From IMG/VR virus record IMGVR_UViG_3300049215_000771, positions 434,001-498,000 of that record: a stretch of DNA of 64,000 nucleotides; one strand, given 5' to 3'. The position numbers and the translations under genes are program-made. The notes under the pieces were generated by a model. That model was given only the letters and a program-made list of their open reading frames with translations. It was not told the DNA's origin and ran no database searches. This document shows, piece by piece, positions 17,898-25,861 of this stretch; positions within the stretch are counted from its first letter, which is position 1, and every line of letters starts with the position of its first letter. Source of the stretch: a virus.

Positions 17898-19343
17898 TCA
17901 AAAATCAATACCATCTTTGATGATAACCTCGTGACCCTGCTCCTGCAAGATGCGAATTCGTTTCTTGGAGTGATCCAGCAGGTAATCGTTGATGTCGAAC
18001 ACGAAATCGTAGTAATTCAAGCCAGCCTTATCTTCCGCCTTGCGTAGACCTCGGCCCATGCGCTGAACGATTAGGTGATCTGCTTGCCCGCCAGCGGCGT
18101 TGATGAGATTGTGAATGAAAACATTGATGCCTGTGTTGAAGATTTGCTGCGTTGCAATTGCAACAACATCCTGGCTCGATTTCTGAAGCTGCTTGATGAC
18201 ACTTTTCCTGGTTGTCGCATTGTCCTTGCCCTGAACCCACAAGCTGCCAGGAATCAAGCTGTGCAAGGCATCTCCGTGAGCGATGCGATCCACTAAAATC
18301 AACGTCCGGCCTGTTTGTTGGGTCGCCAATCGCTTCACGATGTCGTGGAAGTAGTAGCTTTCAGCAATGCCACGGGTCACGGCATCCATGTAGATGTCAT
18401 GAGGAATTTTTGGTTCGTCGATTGGGTAGAAGATACATTTCGAGGCCGACAAGATGCCACGATTCTGCAATTCCTGTGTTGTCAGGATTCCAGTCGTCGT
18501 AGATTTCTTCAGCTTCAGAACCGGCCCGAAGAAACCTTTGACGTAGAACTTCTGTACTGTGTCCGTCTCGCCAAACTTGAATGGCGTGGCGGACATGGCG
18601 ATCCGTACCGACGCCAACTTCATACGCCTGTACACAGCTTTGGGCATGGCCGACATCATGTCGTGAATTTCGTCAACAATCAAAGCCTTGAACTTTGGCA
18701 GGAGGCGTTCGATTTTCTGTGCCGACTGGACTGTGGCGACTGTGATAAGATTGGGTTTGAACGTACCACCCCAAACCGCCCCGACACCAGGAAACCCCCA
18801 CTGGCAGATTTCATCGTAGTTTTGCTGCGCCAGACCCGCTCGGTTTTGAAGGATCAAAGTAGGAGTGCCTGGAGGCAAAGCCTTCAAAATACCAACCATG
18901 ATGTTGGTTTTACCAGCCGAAGTAGGGGCAAAAACCACGCCTCGGTGGTGTTTGTTGACTAAGTTGATGAATTCAACCTGGTAATCATGGAGGGTGATCG
19001 GGTCTTTGCCTTTCTGGAGCCAGCGGTTGAGAAACTGGTCATCTACCGACTCGATTCCTGTGTTGATACGCTGGCGCTCGTCGATGACCTGGTATTTGAC
19101 TCCCAGCTTATCATCAAGAATAAACTGAACTTCAGGCAGAAGCCCCGTCAGAAACTTTCCTGTCTCGATTTTGAAGAATTCGGTGTAGCCATCCCATAGT
19201 CGTTGTTTGTAACGTCGATTGTGGAAGTAATTCCTTTCACGAAATCGTAGCTTGTCCCACAAGACATGCTTGATACCCATATCATCGGAGATGAAATACG
19301 AGTAGTCATTGCTGATCTTGAGGAGGTTGTTGCTGTTGCTCAT
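17898..19343 (-). CDS. UvsW-like SF2 DNA helicase
   Basis: A 481-residue helicase resembling T4 UvsW, which remodels branched DNA and removes R-loops. Motifs: LHDYQVEFINL (Q-like), FAPTSAGKTN (Walker A, near 140), LIVDEIHDM (DExH), AMSATP (motif III), then IFNTGINV and QRMGRGLRK (motifs V-VI). The N-terminal 110 residues match the small DNA-binding domain of UvsW in size. It joins gp46, gp47 and Dda in a T4-type recombination set. Confidence 0.88.
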   Translation of the reverse strand: MSNSNNLLKISNDYSYFISDDMGIKHVLWDKLRFRERNYFHNRRYKQRLWDGYTEFFKIETGKFLTGLLPEVQFILDDKLGVKYQVIDERQRINTGIESVDDQFLNRWLQKGKDPITLHDYQVEFINLVNKHHRGVVFAPTSAGKTNIMVGILKALPPGTPTLILQNRAGLAQQNYDEICQWGFPGVGAVWGGTFKPNLITVATVQSAQKIERLLPKFKALIVDEIHDMMSAMPKAVYRRMKLASVRIAMSATPFKFGETDTVQKFYVKGFFGPVLKLKKSTTTGILTTQELQNRGILSASKCIFYPIDEPKIPHDIYMDAVTRGIAESYYFHDIVKRLATQQTGRTLILVDRIAHGDALHSLIPGSLWVQGKDNATTRKSVIKQLQKSSQDVVAIATQQIFNTGINVFIHNLINAAGGQADHLIVQRMGRGLRKAEDKAGLNYYDFVFDINDYLLDHSKKRIRILQEQGHEVIIKDGIDF

Positions 19344-19458
19344 TAGTACCTTTGCTCAGTGATGCCAACTGGTTGCGTATCGGGTTGGCGAGGGATATTT
19401 TACCCGATTTGTGCCCCCGGCGTCGAGTCTTCTTCTTGGGTTTTCTTCCACAACACAT
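19306..19458 (-). CDS. small basic protein
   Basis: A 50-residue protein, MCCGRKPKKKTRRRGHK start, Gln-rich end. Strong ribosome site GGAGGCAAT before ATG 19458; the 3' end overlaps the helicase start. May bind nucleic acid through its basic patch. No family recognised. Confidence 0.5.
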   Translation of the reverse strand: MCCGRKPKKKTRRRGHKSGKISLANPIRNQLASLSKGTNEQQQQPPQDQQ

Positions 19459-19467
19459 ATTGCCTCC

Positions 19468-19490
19468 AGGGTATATATGGTCGGGTATAA
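19468..19490 (+). promoter_or_regulatory. AGGGTATATATGG and CGGGTATAAT motifs
   Basis: Two GGGTATA-type motifs in tandem directly upstream of the ATG at 19498. There is no ribosome site, so the message may be leaderless or nearly so. Confidence 0.4.
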
Positions 19491-19497
19491 TTACTTC

Positions 19498-19812
19498 ATG
19501 ATCCAGCCGATTCTCGAACTTGATCCTTTGGTGGTGTGCAACCAGAACCGGAAGTTGAAAGCTGTCTGGTCGATGGAAGCACAGCAAGATGTTCGTGCCA
19601 TGCACAACATCCCGGCAGCCAGTGCGCTCGCTGCGCAGATAGCGGCAGAAATCAACGCCGAGATCGACCAGGAAATACTCAACGACTTGAGGAATGCTAT
19701 AAATCCATTCCCACAGTACATCCCACCACCCGCCCCGAAACCTGAAGTGTGGGGCGTCAAGAAGAAAGCCCGCAAGCAGTACCGTTCGATTGATGATCCG
19801 TGGGAGAAGTGA
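19498..19812 (+). CDS. mini-protein with gp23-like capsid segment and RSIDD tail
   Basis: A 104-residue protein. Residues 18-62 (RKLKAVWSMEAQQDVRAMHN and the helix that follows, EINAEIDQEILNDL) match a conserved stretch of T4-type major capsid protein gp23, which is normally over 500 residues. A Pro-rich linker follows (PFPQYIPPPAPKPE) and the protein ends ARKQYRSIDDPWEK, one of six copies of a C-terminal tag in this window. ATG 19477 is an alternative start inside the promoter-like motif. It may be a capsid decoy, peptide or relic; function unknown. Confidence 0.65.
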   Translation: MIQPILELDPLVVCNQNRKLKAVWSMEAQQDVRAMHNIPAASALAAQIAAEINAEIDQEILNDLRNAINPFPQYIPPPAPKPEVWGVKKKARKQYRSIDDPWEK

Positions 19813-19819
19813 ATAAATA
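19812..19819 (+). promoter_or_regulatory. AATAAATA late-promoter-like motif
   Basis: GAATAAATACTTT overlaps the end of the gp23-like gene, 15 nt before the next ATG. It resembles the T4 late consensus. Confidence 0.35.
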
Positions 19820-19834
19820 CTTTACTGGAGGTAT

Positions 19835-19921
19835 ATGGACATACAGAAGAAAATCTACTTGTTGAACAAGTTCCCCAACATTGGGAACGTCATACCCGGC
19901 ATGAGGGTGGTGAAGGTATGA
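19835..19921 (+). CDS. 28-residue leader peptide or 5' part of the next gene
   Basis: Short frame MDIQKKIYLLNKFP... with a strong site (GGAGGTAT) before its ATG, ending in ATGA overlapping the next start. The peptide (PNIGNVIPGMRVVKV) reads naturally into the next protein (NYQCVGSGG). It is either a coupled leader peptide or the first exon-like part of one protein split by a -1 shift. Confidence 0.45.
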   Translation: MDIQKKIYLLNKFPNIGNVIPGMRVVKV

Positions 19922-20265
19922 ATTACCAATGTGTCGGAAGTGGCGGGGTAAGTGTAGGCGGCTGTGCCCCAACTGAGAAATTCATATTCTTGTACTTCAA
20001 GTACGGCGAGGGGTCCATTGTTTTTAACGCCGCCAAAGCCGCTAAAGGTGTGTTGGAAGCCATAGCAATAAAACACGTCCGCCTGGTAAACAACAAGCGG
20101 ACGTATGGGAAAACTCTCCCTTTGTATCAAGACACCCTGAACGGTCTGTGGAACGAAAATGAACTCATTCCCGAAGACGAGGCCCGTACCATTGCAGGAA
20201 TGTACCTGGCACAGCAAATGGCCCTGCTCAAGCAGGGCCAACTTACCTGCCCAACTTCTTCCTGA
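19918..20265 (+). CDS. conserved small protein, unknown
   Basis: A 115-residue protein with a Gly/Val/Cys-rich N-terminus and a helical end (EDEARTIAGMYLAQQMALL). It has no ribosome site of its own and starts in the ATGA of the preceding 28-codon frame, so it depends on coupling or a frameshift. It converges with and overlaps the exonuclease gene by 23 nt. Confidence 0.6.
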   Translation: MNYQCVGSGGVSVGGCAPTEKFIFLYFKYGEGSIVFNAAKAAKGVLEAIAIKHVRLVNNKRTYGKTLPLYQDTLNGLWNENELIPEDEARTIAGMYLAQQMALLKQGQLTCPTSS

Positions 20266-20839
20266 CAAGTTGAACGACCAGCAGGGCATCTTCGACGGCG
20301 GTGTGCGGAGACTCGCCGCCGAGTCCGGCCCGTTCAAGGCACGTTTTGGTATCAGGCAATCCATCATCCTTGCTGGGGTCGAAGTAGAGGATGGACGGGT
20401 CGATGACCCGATGCTTGAAATAAACCTCGTGGTAGTTCTTCTCATCCGGCCAGCGACCGGGGATGTGTTCCTTCAAGAACGGGATGTCGAATCCGGCAGC
20501 ATTTTTGCCGGCGACGTTGACTTCGTACCGCTTCTTTTTCTCGTTGAAAGGGTAGTGAATCTTGTCGAGCCAGTTGACGAGCGACCACATTAGGCCACTG
20601 AGAGGGATCACGTTGTCGCCATCGCCCGGTTTGGCGATTTTCTTGAAAATCGCCGGGTGCATGGACAAAGCATAGGGGTCGCCCCGGTAGACAGACTTCT
20701 TGATATACGCATGGAAGCGAGGAAGTTGGTCGAGCGGCAGCGGGTTGGCAAGGTCGTCGAAGACGGCACCGAACTCGATAATGTCATGAAGTTTGGGTTC
20801 GAGGCCAGTTGTTTCAATATCAAGAGCTATGTAATGCAC
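20243..20839 (-). CDS. DEDDh 3'-5' exonuclease
   Basis: A 198-residue DnaQ/RNase T-fold exonuclease. Exo I is LDIETTGLEP (residues 6-15), Exo II lies in NAAGFDIPFL and Exo III is HTAVEDALLV, giving D, E, D, H, D. It is free-standing, not fused to a polymerase. Candidate roles are DNA proofreading in trans, or tRNA 3' trimming given the tRNA array. Substrate not deducible. Confidence 0.82.
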   Translation of the reverse strand: MHYIALDIETTGLEPKLHDIIEFGAVFDDLANPLPLDQLPRFHAYIKKSVYRGDPYALSMHPAIFKKIAKPGDGDNVIPLSGLMWSLVNWLDKIHYPFNEKKKRYEVNVAGKNAAGFDIPFLKEHIPGRWPDEKNYHEVYFKHRVIDPSILYFDPSKDDGLPDTKTCLERAGLGGESPHTAVEDALLVVQLVRKKLGR

Positions 20840-21504
20840 AAAACACCTTCTTTCGCAGATTTGAACAGTCTCTCGGCTTCCTTCTTATCCAACACCACGA
20901 CCCGCACCGGCTTGATGTGGTCGTTGGTGTAGCATATCTTCTTCCACTGCTTGTCGCAATAGATACCTTCACTTGTTTTGTATCGTCCTTGAGCAACACG
21001 GAGCGTAAATTCGCTTTTGATTTCTATGAAACTTTCTGATTCCTCGAAGTCTGGCTTGTAAGTTCCATGAGGGGTGCGCAGCCGGCGACGACATAAACTA
21101 GGCAAAGGCATCTGATTCTCGAAAAGATGTTGCAAATACGCCACTTCGTACTTGCCGAGAACCTTACCAACGACTGTTTGATAGGTTCTTGACTTGCCAA
21201 TGATCGCTTCTCGATTGCCTTTTCGCCATGATTTCCGGCCAGAAGCAGCGATTTGTTTCTTTGAGGCCGCTGTGTGATGGCGACCACTAAACCCTGGAGT
21301 CGAGCCGTATACCTGCCTTATTGTCTTGCTTATATCCGACCTGGATATAGAATCAACACCCCACTTAGCAAGCCAGTAGGCGATATTGTAATCCGAGCGT
21401 CCAAACAACGATCCGATATATTTCTTCCCCCGGTGTTCTACAGTGTAGAGTCTAATGATTTCAGCTTTTTCCTCTTCGGAGAAGCCGCCTTTGTGTGCTG
21501 CCAT
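20827..21504 (-). CDS. homing-type nuclease, PD-(D/E)XK-like
   Basis: A 225-residue protein with an N-terminal helix-turn-helix region (FSEEEKAEIIRLYTVEH) and a C-terminal nuclease-like motif TYKPDF...FIEIKSEF (D, ExK). This layout is seen in free-standing homing and HNH/Vsr-like endonucleases of T4-like phages. Start ATG 21504 with GGAGGACATC. It overlaps the exonuclease start and probably moves by homing. Confidence 0.6.
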   Translation of the reverse strand: MAAHKGGFSEEEKAEIIRLYTVEHRGKKYIGSLFGRSDYNIAYWLAKWGVDSISRSDISKTIRQVYGSTPGFSGRHHTAASKKQIAASGRKSWRKGNREAIIGKSRTYQTVVGKVLGKYEVAYLQHLFENQMPLPSLCRRRLRTPHGTYKPDFEESESFIEIKSEFTLRVAQGRYKTSEGIYCDKQWKKICYTNDHIKPVRVVVLDKKEAERLFKSAKEGVLCIT

Positions 21505-21656
21505 GATGTCCTCCAGAACATTATAGGGCAGCCACAATAAGTTTCAATATCAATAGATGAAACCAATATCAATGGATACATACTTCATTGAAGTTACTCC
21601 TGTGTATAGGCGACCTCGCTATGTTATATTTTCCTCACAACGAAGGGAATACCAAA

Positions 21657-22463
21657 ATGAAGAAGAAGTTGGGTGGGTCGGTATTCATCCATAACGGTAT
21701 CGAATTCGACTACTGCCTCGAAGCATCTGTATCCAGTCTGGCGGCGCTGTGCGATGAAGTAGTCCTACTTGATGCTTCTAGCACCGATGGGACAACTGAC
21801 TTATGCCTTCAGTTGGCGCAACGCCTTCCCATCAAAGTAATTACGGGCGTGCCGTGGGAACAAGCCCCGAACCATGTACGACTCCCAATCCTTGCCAATA
21901 TCGCAAAATCCCATCTCAATACCGAGTGGCATTTCATGCTCCAGGCCGACGAAGTTATCCACGAAGATAGTTTCGATACAATCCGCCGTGTTATTCATGA
22001 CCCCACCAAGAAGTCTTACTTCAATCGTCGCCTGAACTTCTTTGGCGATTTTAACCACTACATCAAACTTAACCAGGATGGTGCCAACAAGCCTTGTAGC
22101 GACGTGATTATTCGACTGGCGACCATTGAGAACCCGGCTGTTGGTGATGCGGAGTCCCTGGGTGTGGACCCGGCCTTCTGCTCCGAGAGGTACATTGACG
22201 ACATCGTGATCTTCCACTACGGCATGGTGCGACAGGACGAGAAACACATCCAGAAGATTTTGTCAATGCAAAGTTGGTTTTGGGGACCGGGCAGTAACCC
22301 GGACCACAGGGTTCAGGAAATGCACAAGAAAGGCGACGGAATCTTCGATTGGCGCACGATGAAAACCCTGGAGATGTTGGAACCACTCACCAGAAGTCAT
22401 CCGAAGTTTGCTAAGGAATATGTCGAGTCAAGGCAGGCGTTGAAGAAAATCCCGGTGAATTAA
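21657..22463 (+). CDS. family 2 glycosyltransferase
   Basis: A 268-residue GT-A enzyme: FIHNGIEFDYCLEASVSSL, then LLDASSTDGTTD (nucleotide-sugar pocket) and MLQADEVIHED (metal-binding site in place of DxD). ATG 21657 has GAAGGG upstream. Two earlier ATGs lack a ribosome site. It sits directly before a zinc-ribbon gene (TAA, ATG). Confidence 0.75.
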   Translation: MKKKLGGSVFIHNGIEFDYCLEASVSSLAALCDEVVLLDASSTDGTTDLCLQLAQRLPIKVITGVPWEQAPNHVRLPILANIAKSHLNTEWHFMLQADEVIHEDSFDTIRRVIHDPTKKSYFNRRLNFFGDFNHYIKLNQDGANKPCSDVIIRLATIENPAVGDAESLGVDPAFCSERYIDDIVIFHYGMVRQDEKHIQKILSMQSWFWGPGSNPDHRVQEMHKKGDGIFDWRTMKTLEMLEPLTRSHPKFAKEYVESRQALKKIPVN

Positions 22464-23003
22464 ATGCTTGACGAATGGTTCAAATGCGCAGTGTGCGGAT
22501 CGAAAGAAGCACCCATCATGAGCATGGGGTACATTTCCCAATGCTATTGTCGAGATTGCGCCGACAACAAAAAAGAAGATTGCAACGCAGCCTTCAAGAA
22601 GGTCCACGACGAAGCTGTGCTTGAAGAAGCCTTTCGCCCCAAAATCAAACACGATGAAATTGACGTGAGAGATGATTACTTTCAGTACATCGTACAAAAC
22701 AAACAAGAACCAGAACTGGAGATGTGCTTCAGGAGAATTGCCGAGCAGGTGTACCTTCTAAAAACTACCACCAAGAAAGATTGGCATAACAACTGGCGCT
22801 GGATTCCTTTCATCGAAAACGTCGATAAAGGGACGTGGCAAGAAGTCCCCAAAGATTTTGTGGAGGCGGCGATCCCGTATTGTTACGACAGGTTGAAAAC
22901 ATACGATGCAGGCAGGGCCACAGCGAAAGATTACTTCACTGCGGCCTGCTGCGGTTTGTATGAGTATGCAAAACTGCACAACTGGCGAGATTGGGCGTAC
23001 TAA
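22464..23003 (+). CDS. zinc-ribbon protein, unknown
   Basis: A 179-residue protein. The N-terminus carries two Cys pairs (CAVC at 8-11, CRDC at 29-32) able to bind zinc. The rest is helical, Trp/Tyr-rich and unrecognised. Its end overlaps the end of valS by 4 nt. Confidence 0.65.
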   Translation: MLDEWFKCAVCGSKEAPIMSMGYISQCYCRDCADNKKEDCNAAFKKVHDEAVLEEAFRPKIKHDEIDVRDDYFQYIVQNKQEPELEMCFRRIAEQVYLLKTTTKKDWHNNWRWIPFIENVDKGTWQEVPKDFVEAAIPYCYDRLKTYDAGRATAKDYFTAACCGLYEYAKLHNWRDWAY

Positions 23004-24421
23004 TACAACTTCCGGTCTTCCGCCTCAAGAATCTTGCCCAAGTTGGGAAAGAAAATTTCCCACCACTCCGTCATCTCGTGCATGATGTCCTGGAGAGTGT
23101 CATAGATTGGGGTTTTCTTGCACTCCTCAATCCACTTGTCACAGTAGGTGTGCCAGAAGAAGTCCGTGAGGGTCTTCAAACCCAGCGGCCAGTTCAGGTC
23201 GTGTTCGATGTAGGTTTGTAATCTCCCAGCGGTCTTGATCCACTCCAGGTAGTATTCCTGGTTCTCTCCCCCAGGACAACCTGGCTCCCAATCCTCCAGC
23301 CCCCACTTCCCATTGCCGTGGATGAACCTGTAGGCATTGACCAGCTTGTTGAGCAGGGCTTTGCCTTTCTTCATGACGGCTTCATCACAGCGGGTGTCCG
23401 TGCCGACCTGGTTGCACGCCGCCCAATAACGAACACCCTCCATGCCGTACTTCTCAACGTAGACGTGCGGCTCGACGAAGTTGCCCGCCGTTTTGCTGAT
23501 CTTGTGGCCGTGCTTGTCCAGGGCGTGGCCGCTGATAATGATTTTCTTCCACGGAACCTGATCGCTGTGATAGAGACTTTTGACGATGGTGAAGAATGCC
23601 CACGTCCTGATGATGTCGTGCGCCTGGAACCTGGCGTCGAAGATCGGGGGATGAAGGGTAGGAATCTTCGTGTGTGCCGCCCACGTCATCTGCGGCGACA
23701 AGCTGGAAGTAAACCAGGTGTCAAAAACGATGTTGTCGGGTTCCCCCGGAATGTGGATGCCGTAGTTACGCTCACGGGAAATAGACCAATCCATCGTGAG
23801 GCCATCCAGCCAGCGATGCAGCCGCTCCTGAAAGACCTTGGGATGCCACTGGATCAGGTCGATAGCCTGCCTGAGACGGTCCAGGTGGTCACGGATGTTG
23901 ATGAACCAGCCCTCGCCTGTCCGTAGCTCGACTTTCTCACCAGAACGCTCGTAGCGGCCTTCCTCGTCGATCTCGGCCTGAGAAACGGAGACACGGGTTT
24001 TGGGGCACCAGAAATAGTCCCTGACGGCTTTGTAGGCGTAGCCCTTCTTGACCAGATCGTGGAACGACATCTCGGCCAAGGCGATGGCGTGGCGGTCATA
24101 GGTGTGGTAGTGATGCTTGCTCCAGCCCATGCCGATTTGTTGGAACAAGTCGGAGTACATCTTCGACGTATTCTCGGCAAACCTGACGATACCGGGCGTA
24201 TCGAAGATTTTGTCCTTCTGTGCCAACTTCTCGGTCGGCAGGCCGTTGCAATCAAAACAGAAAGGGTACAGAAGGGGGTCTTCCTTCTGGCCATCTTCGG
24301 TGAGATGGAAACGCTTGGCCCTGGCAACAAAGTCCATGTGGCAGTACGAGAAAACATGGCCCATATGCAACAGGCCAGAGATCGTCGGCGGCGGAACGTC
24401 GATAAGGTATTTTGGGTCCAT
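23000..24421 (-). CDS. valS: valyl-tRNA synthetase, minimal form without CP1 editing domain
   Basis: Class I synthetase, 473 residues against about 800-950 for cellular ValRS. HMGH lies at 19-22 in PPPTISGLLHMGHVFSY; NGLPTEK, DTWFTSSLSPQM, KISKT at 307-311 and GTDTRCDEAVMKKGKALLNK all match the archaeal/spirochaete-like ValRS branch. Between SQAEIDEE (150) and GWFINI (171) only about 20 residues remain where the CP1 editing domain should be. The C-terminal coiled coil is also absent. Without CP1, Thr mischarged on tRNA-Val could not be cleared. ATG 24421 is chosen for its match to the family. Confidence 0.85.
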   Translation of the reverse strand: MDPKYLIDVPPPTISGLLHMGHVFSYCHMDFVARAKRFHLTEDGQKEDPLLYPFCFDCNGLPTEKLAQKDKIFDTPGIVRFAENTSKMYSDLFQQIGMGWSKHHYHTYDRHAIALAEMSFHDLVKKGYAYKAVRDYFWCPKTRVSVSQAEIDEEGRYERSGEKVELRTGEGWFINIRDHLDRLRQAIDLIQWHPKVFQERLHRWLDGLTMDWSISRERNYGIHIPGEPDNIVFDTWFTSSLSPQMTWAAHTKIPTLHPPIFDARFQAHDIIRTWAFFTIVKSLYHSDQVPWKKIIISGHALDKHGHKISKTAGNFVEPHVYVEKYGMEGVRYWAACNQVGTDTRCDEAVMKKGKALLNKLVNAYRFIHGNGKWGLEDWEPGCPGGENQEYYLEWIKTAGRLQTYIEHDLNWPLGLKTLTDFFWHTYCDKWIEECKKTPIYDTLQDIMHEMTEWWEIFFPNLGKILEAEDRKLY

Positions 24422-24432
24422 GCCAGATGATA

Positions 24433-24621
24433 CTACGATTTTGTGAGTTTGTAAGGTCGCAATTGTTTTTCGGTGAGCGGTATCCACGGCAAATCGGGAC
24501 GATTTTCCATGCACCCGCCACAAGGACGAGAAACGTCCTTGTGGCAGGGATGGACTCTATCTTCCGGGAGGAAACCCACGTCCTTGGCGTATCTCCAAGG
24601 ACATTTACTGCATTGGCTCAT
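24433..24621 (-). CDS. small Cys-rich zinc protein
   Basis: A 62-residue protein with CSKCPW, CHKD and CGGC, likely one zinc site. Strong ribosome site GGGAGGGAAAA before ATG 24621. Stop is 11 nt before the valS start, so it may be co-translated. Function unknown. Confidence 0.65.
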   Translation of the reverse strand: MSQCSKCPWRYAKDVGFLPEDRVHPCHKDVSRPCGGCMENRPDLPWIPLTEKQLRPYKLTKS

Positions 24622-25000
24622 TTTTCCCTCCCGTTTGATAGTGATGCCGATGTCCGTTTTTGCATCGGATGGAGGAAGTAATCGGCTTGTTGTAGACACG
24701 AAGTTCAATCTGTTGGTCGCAGCCTTCTTCCTTGCAAGGTACGGCGATCTTCTGTTGAACTACCAGGTCTTTGCCCAGGGCTTCACTGGACCAGTCGAGG
24801 CGATTCTTCTCTCCATCTTCAGATTCGTAAAGGGCCAGACCCCCTGCATGAATCGTTACTTCGATGTCTTCGGCACACACCTTGTAGTCCGTGAACTTGC
24901 TACGGTCCTTCTCGTCATAGACACGGAAGAAGTGTCGCTTCGTGAAAGGGTTGTAGAGAAAGAAACCACGGACACCTGTTGCGGACTTCTCATTCATCAT
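24605..25000 (-). CDS. unknown protein with zinc-ribbon-like end
   Basis: A 131-residue protein, mostly beta, with CKEEGCDQQIELRVY and a single later Cys (SIRCKNGH). It overlaps both neighbours, in an operon reading into valS. No family recognised. Confidence 0.65.
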   Translation of the reverse strand: MMNEKSATGVRGFFLYNPFTKRHFFRVYDEKDRSKFTDYKVCAEDIEVTIHAGGLALYESEDGEKNRLDWSSEALGKDLVVQQKIAVPCKEEGCDQQIELRVYNKPITSSIRCKNGHRHHYQTGGKNEPMQ

Positions 25001-25382
25001 TCACCCGCCTTTTATGAAGGCGTTCGATAAGGATGGGGTACTTGTCGGAAATGATGTCGAAAGCCAGAATGTAGTAGTACCCAGGTTTCAGGTTTCCAGC
25101 TTCTCGACGTTGCTCGAACACCTTGACGGAGCAGTAGTCCCGGCTCCTGTACTCGACGTAGTAGGCTTCCGGGTGTTTGCGCCGCCAAAGCATGGGTTGT
25201 GGGACACAGATATTGGCGAGATTCAGGTGTTTCTCCAGAAACTCCACCATCGGGCCTTTTTCGGTCATCACAACTCCGTTATAGCCATCAGCCAAAGGCA
25301 GGCCATTGGGAGTCATGAAGCGGACATTTTCTTCGGTCGGGTAGAGCGGCAGATGAAGTCGCTCCATATATCGAGTAGGCAT
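24990..25382 (-). CDS. unknown protein
   Basis: A 130-residue protein, Tyr/Arg-rich (YYVEYRSRDYCSVKVFEQRR). ATG 25382 has GGAG 6 nt upstream; two in-frame residues further out lack one. First gene of the minus-strand unit that runs into valS. Confidence 0.65.
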   Translation of the reverse strand: MPTRYMERLHLPLYPTEENVRFMTPNGLPLADGYNGVVMTEKGPMVEFLEKHLNLANICVPQPMLWRRKHPEAYYVEYRSRDYCSVKVFEQRREAGNLKPGYYYILAFDIISDKYPILIERLHKRRVNDE

Positions 25383-25453
25383 TGTTGACTCCAACAGTTA
25401 CGTCTTGGGGGCTTGTTCAGTTTAGCATATCCGATGAGGATGTCCATATCAAC

Positions 25454-25464
25454 AGGGTATATAT
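25454..25464 (+). promoter_or_regulatory. AGGGTATATAT promoter-like motif
   Basis: AGGGTATATATTGGC lies immediately before ATG 25469, which has no ribosome site. Fifth copy of this motif. Confidence 0.4.
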
Positions 25465-25468
25465 TGGC

Positions 25469-25861
25469 ATGAATTTCCGTCAATTCCTTGAACATGAATT
25501 CCGCTTCCAGGGAGAAACTGTTGGTATCATTACGGCATATAACCCCAATGGTGAAACAATATCCTCCCGTGAGAACCGTAAACTGAATAAACGGCTCTGG
25601 AACGATCTGCGGGCCACTGGATATGACCCGTGGGCGATCAAAGGCAACTACAAAGGAGCCGCAGAACAGTCGTTCTTGGTTTCTGATATTTCTCGTGCGG
25701 ATTTGATCCGCCTGGCTAAGAAATACGACCAGGAGGCCGTCGTGTGGGGCAGGAAAACAGACAATGGCTATGACGTTGAATGGATTGAAGGCGAAGAAAC
25801 AACAAAACGTGACAAGGTGTCCAACATCAGGTCGTTAATTTCGCAGTCAACGAAATTCTGA
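25469..25861 (+). CDS. DUF3293-like protein with capsid-targeting-like N-terminus
   Basis: A 130-residue protein. Residues 1-10 (MNFRQFLEHE) resemble the T4 capsid-targeting peptide with Glu at the expected cleavage position. The body (IITAYNPNGE, then SFLVSDISRADLIRLAKKYD and AVVWGRK) has the pattern of DUF3293. No ribosome site; the start abuts a TATA-like motif. Convergent overlap with the YqeY-tail gene. Confidence 0.65.
   Translation: MNFRQFLEHEFRFQGETVGIITAYNPNGETISSRENRKLNKRLWNDLRATGYDPWAIKGNYKGAAEQSFLVSDISRADLIRLAKKYDQEAVVWGRKTDNGYDVEWIEGEETTKRDKVSNIRSLISQSTKF

Noticed and set aside
19477-19812. ATG 19477 as start of the gp23-like gene
   Set aside because: This ATG is part of the TATA-like motif; 19498 begins at the conserved part. 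Neither has a ribosome site, so it remains open.
23000-24421. Methionyl-tRNA synthetase assignment
   Set aside because: The HMGH and KISKT motifs are shared by class I enzymes, but DTWFTSSLSPQM, NGLPTE and GTDTRCDE fit ValRS.
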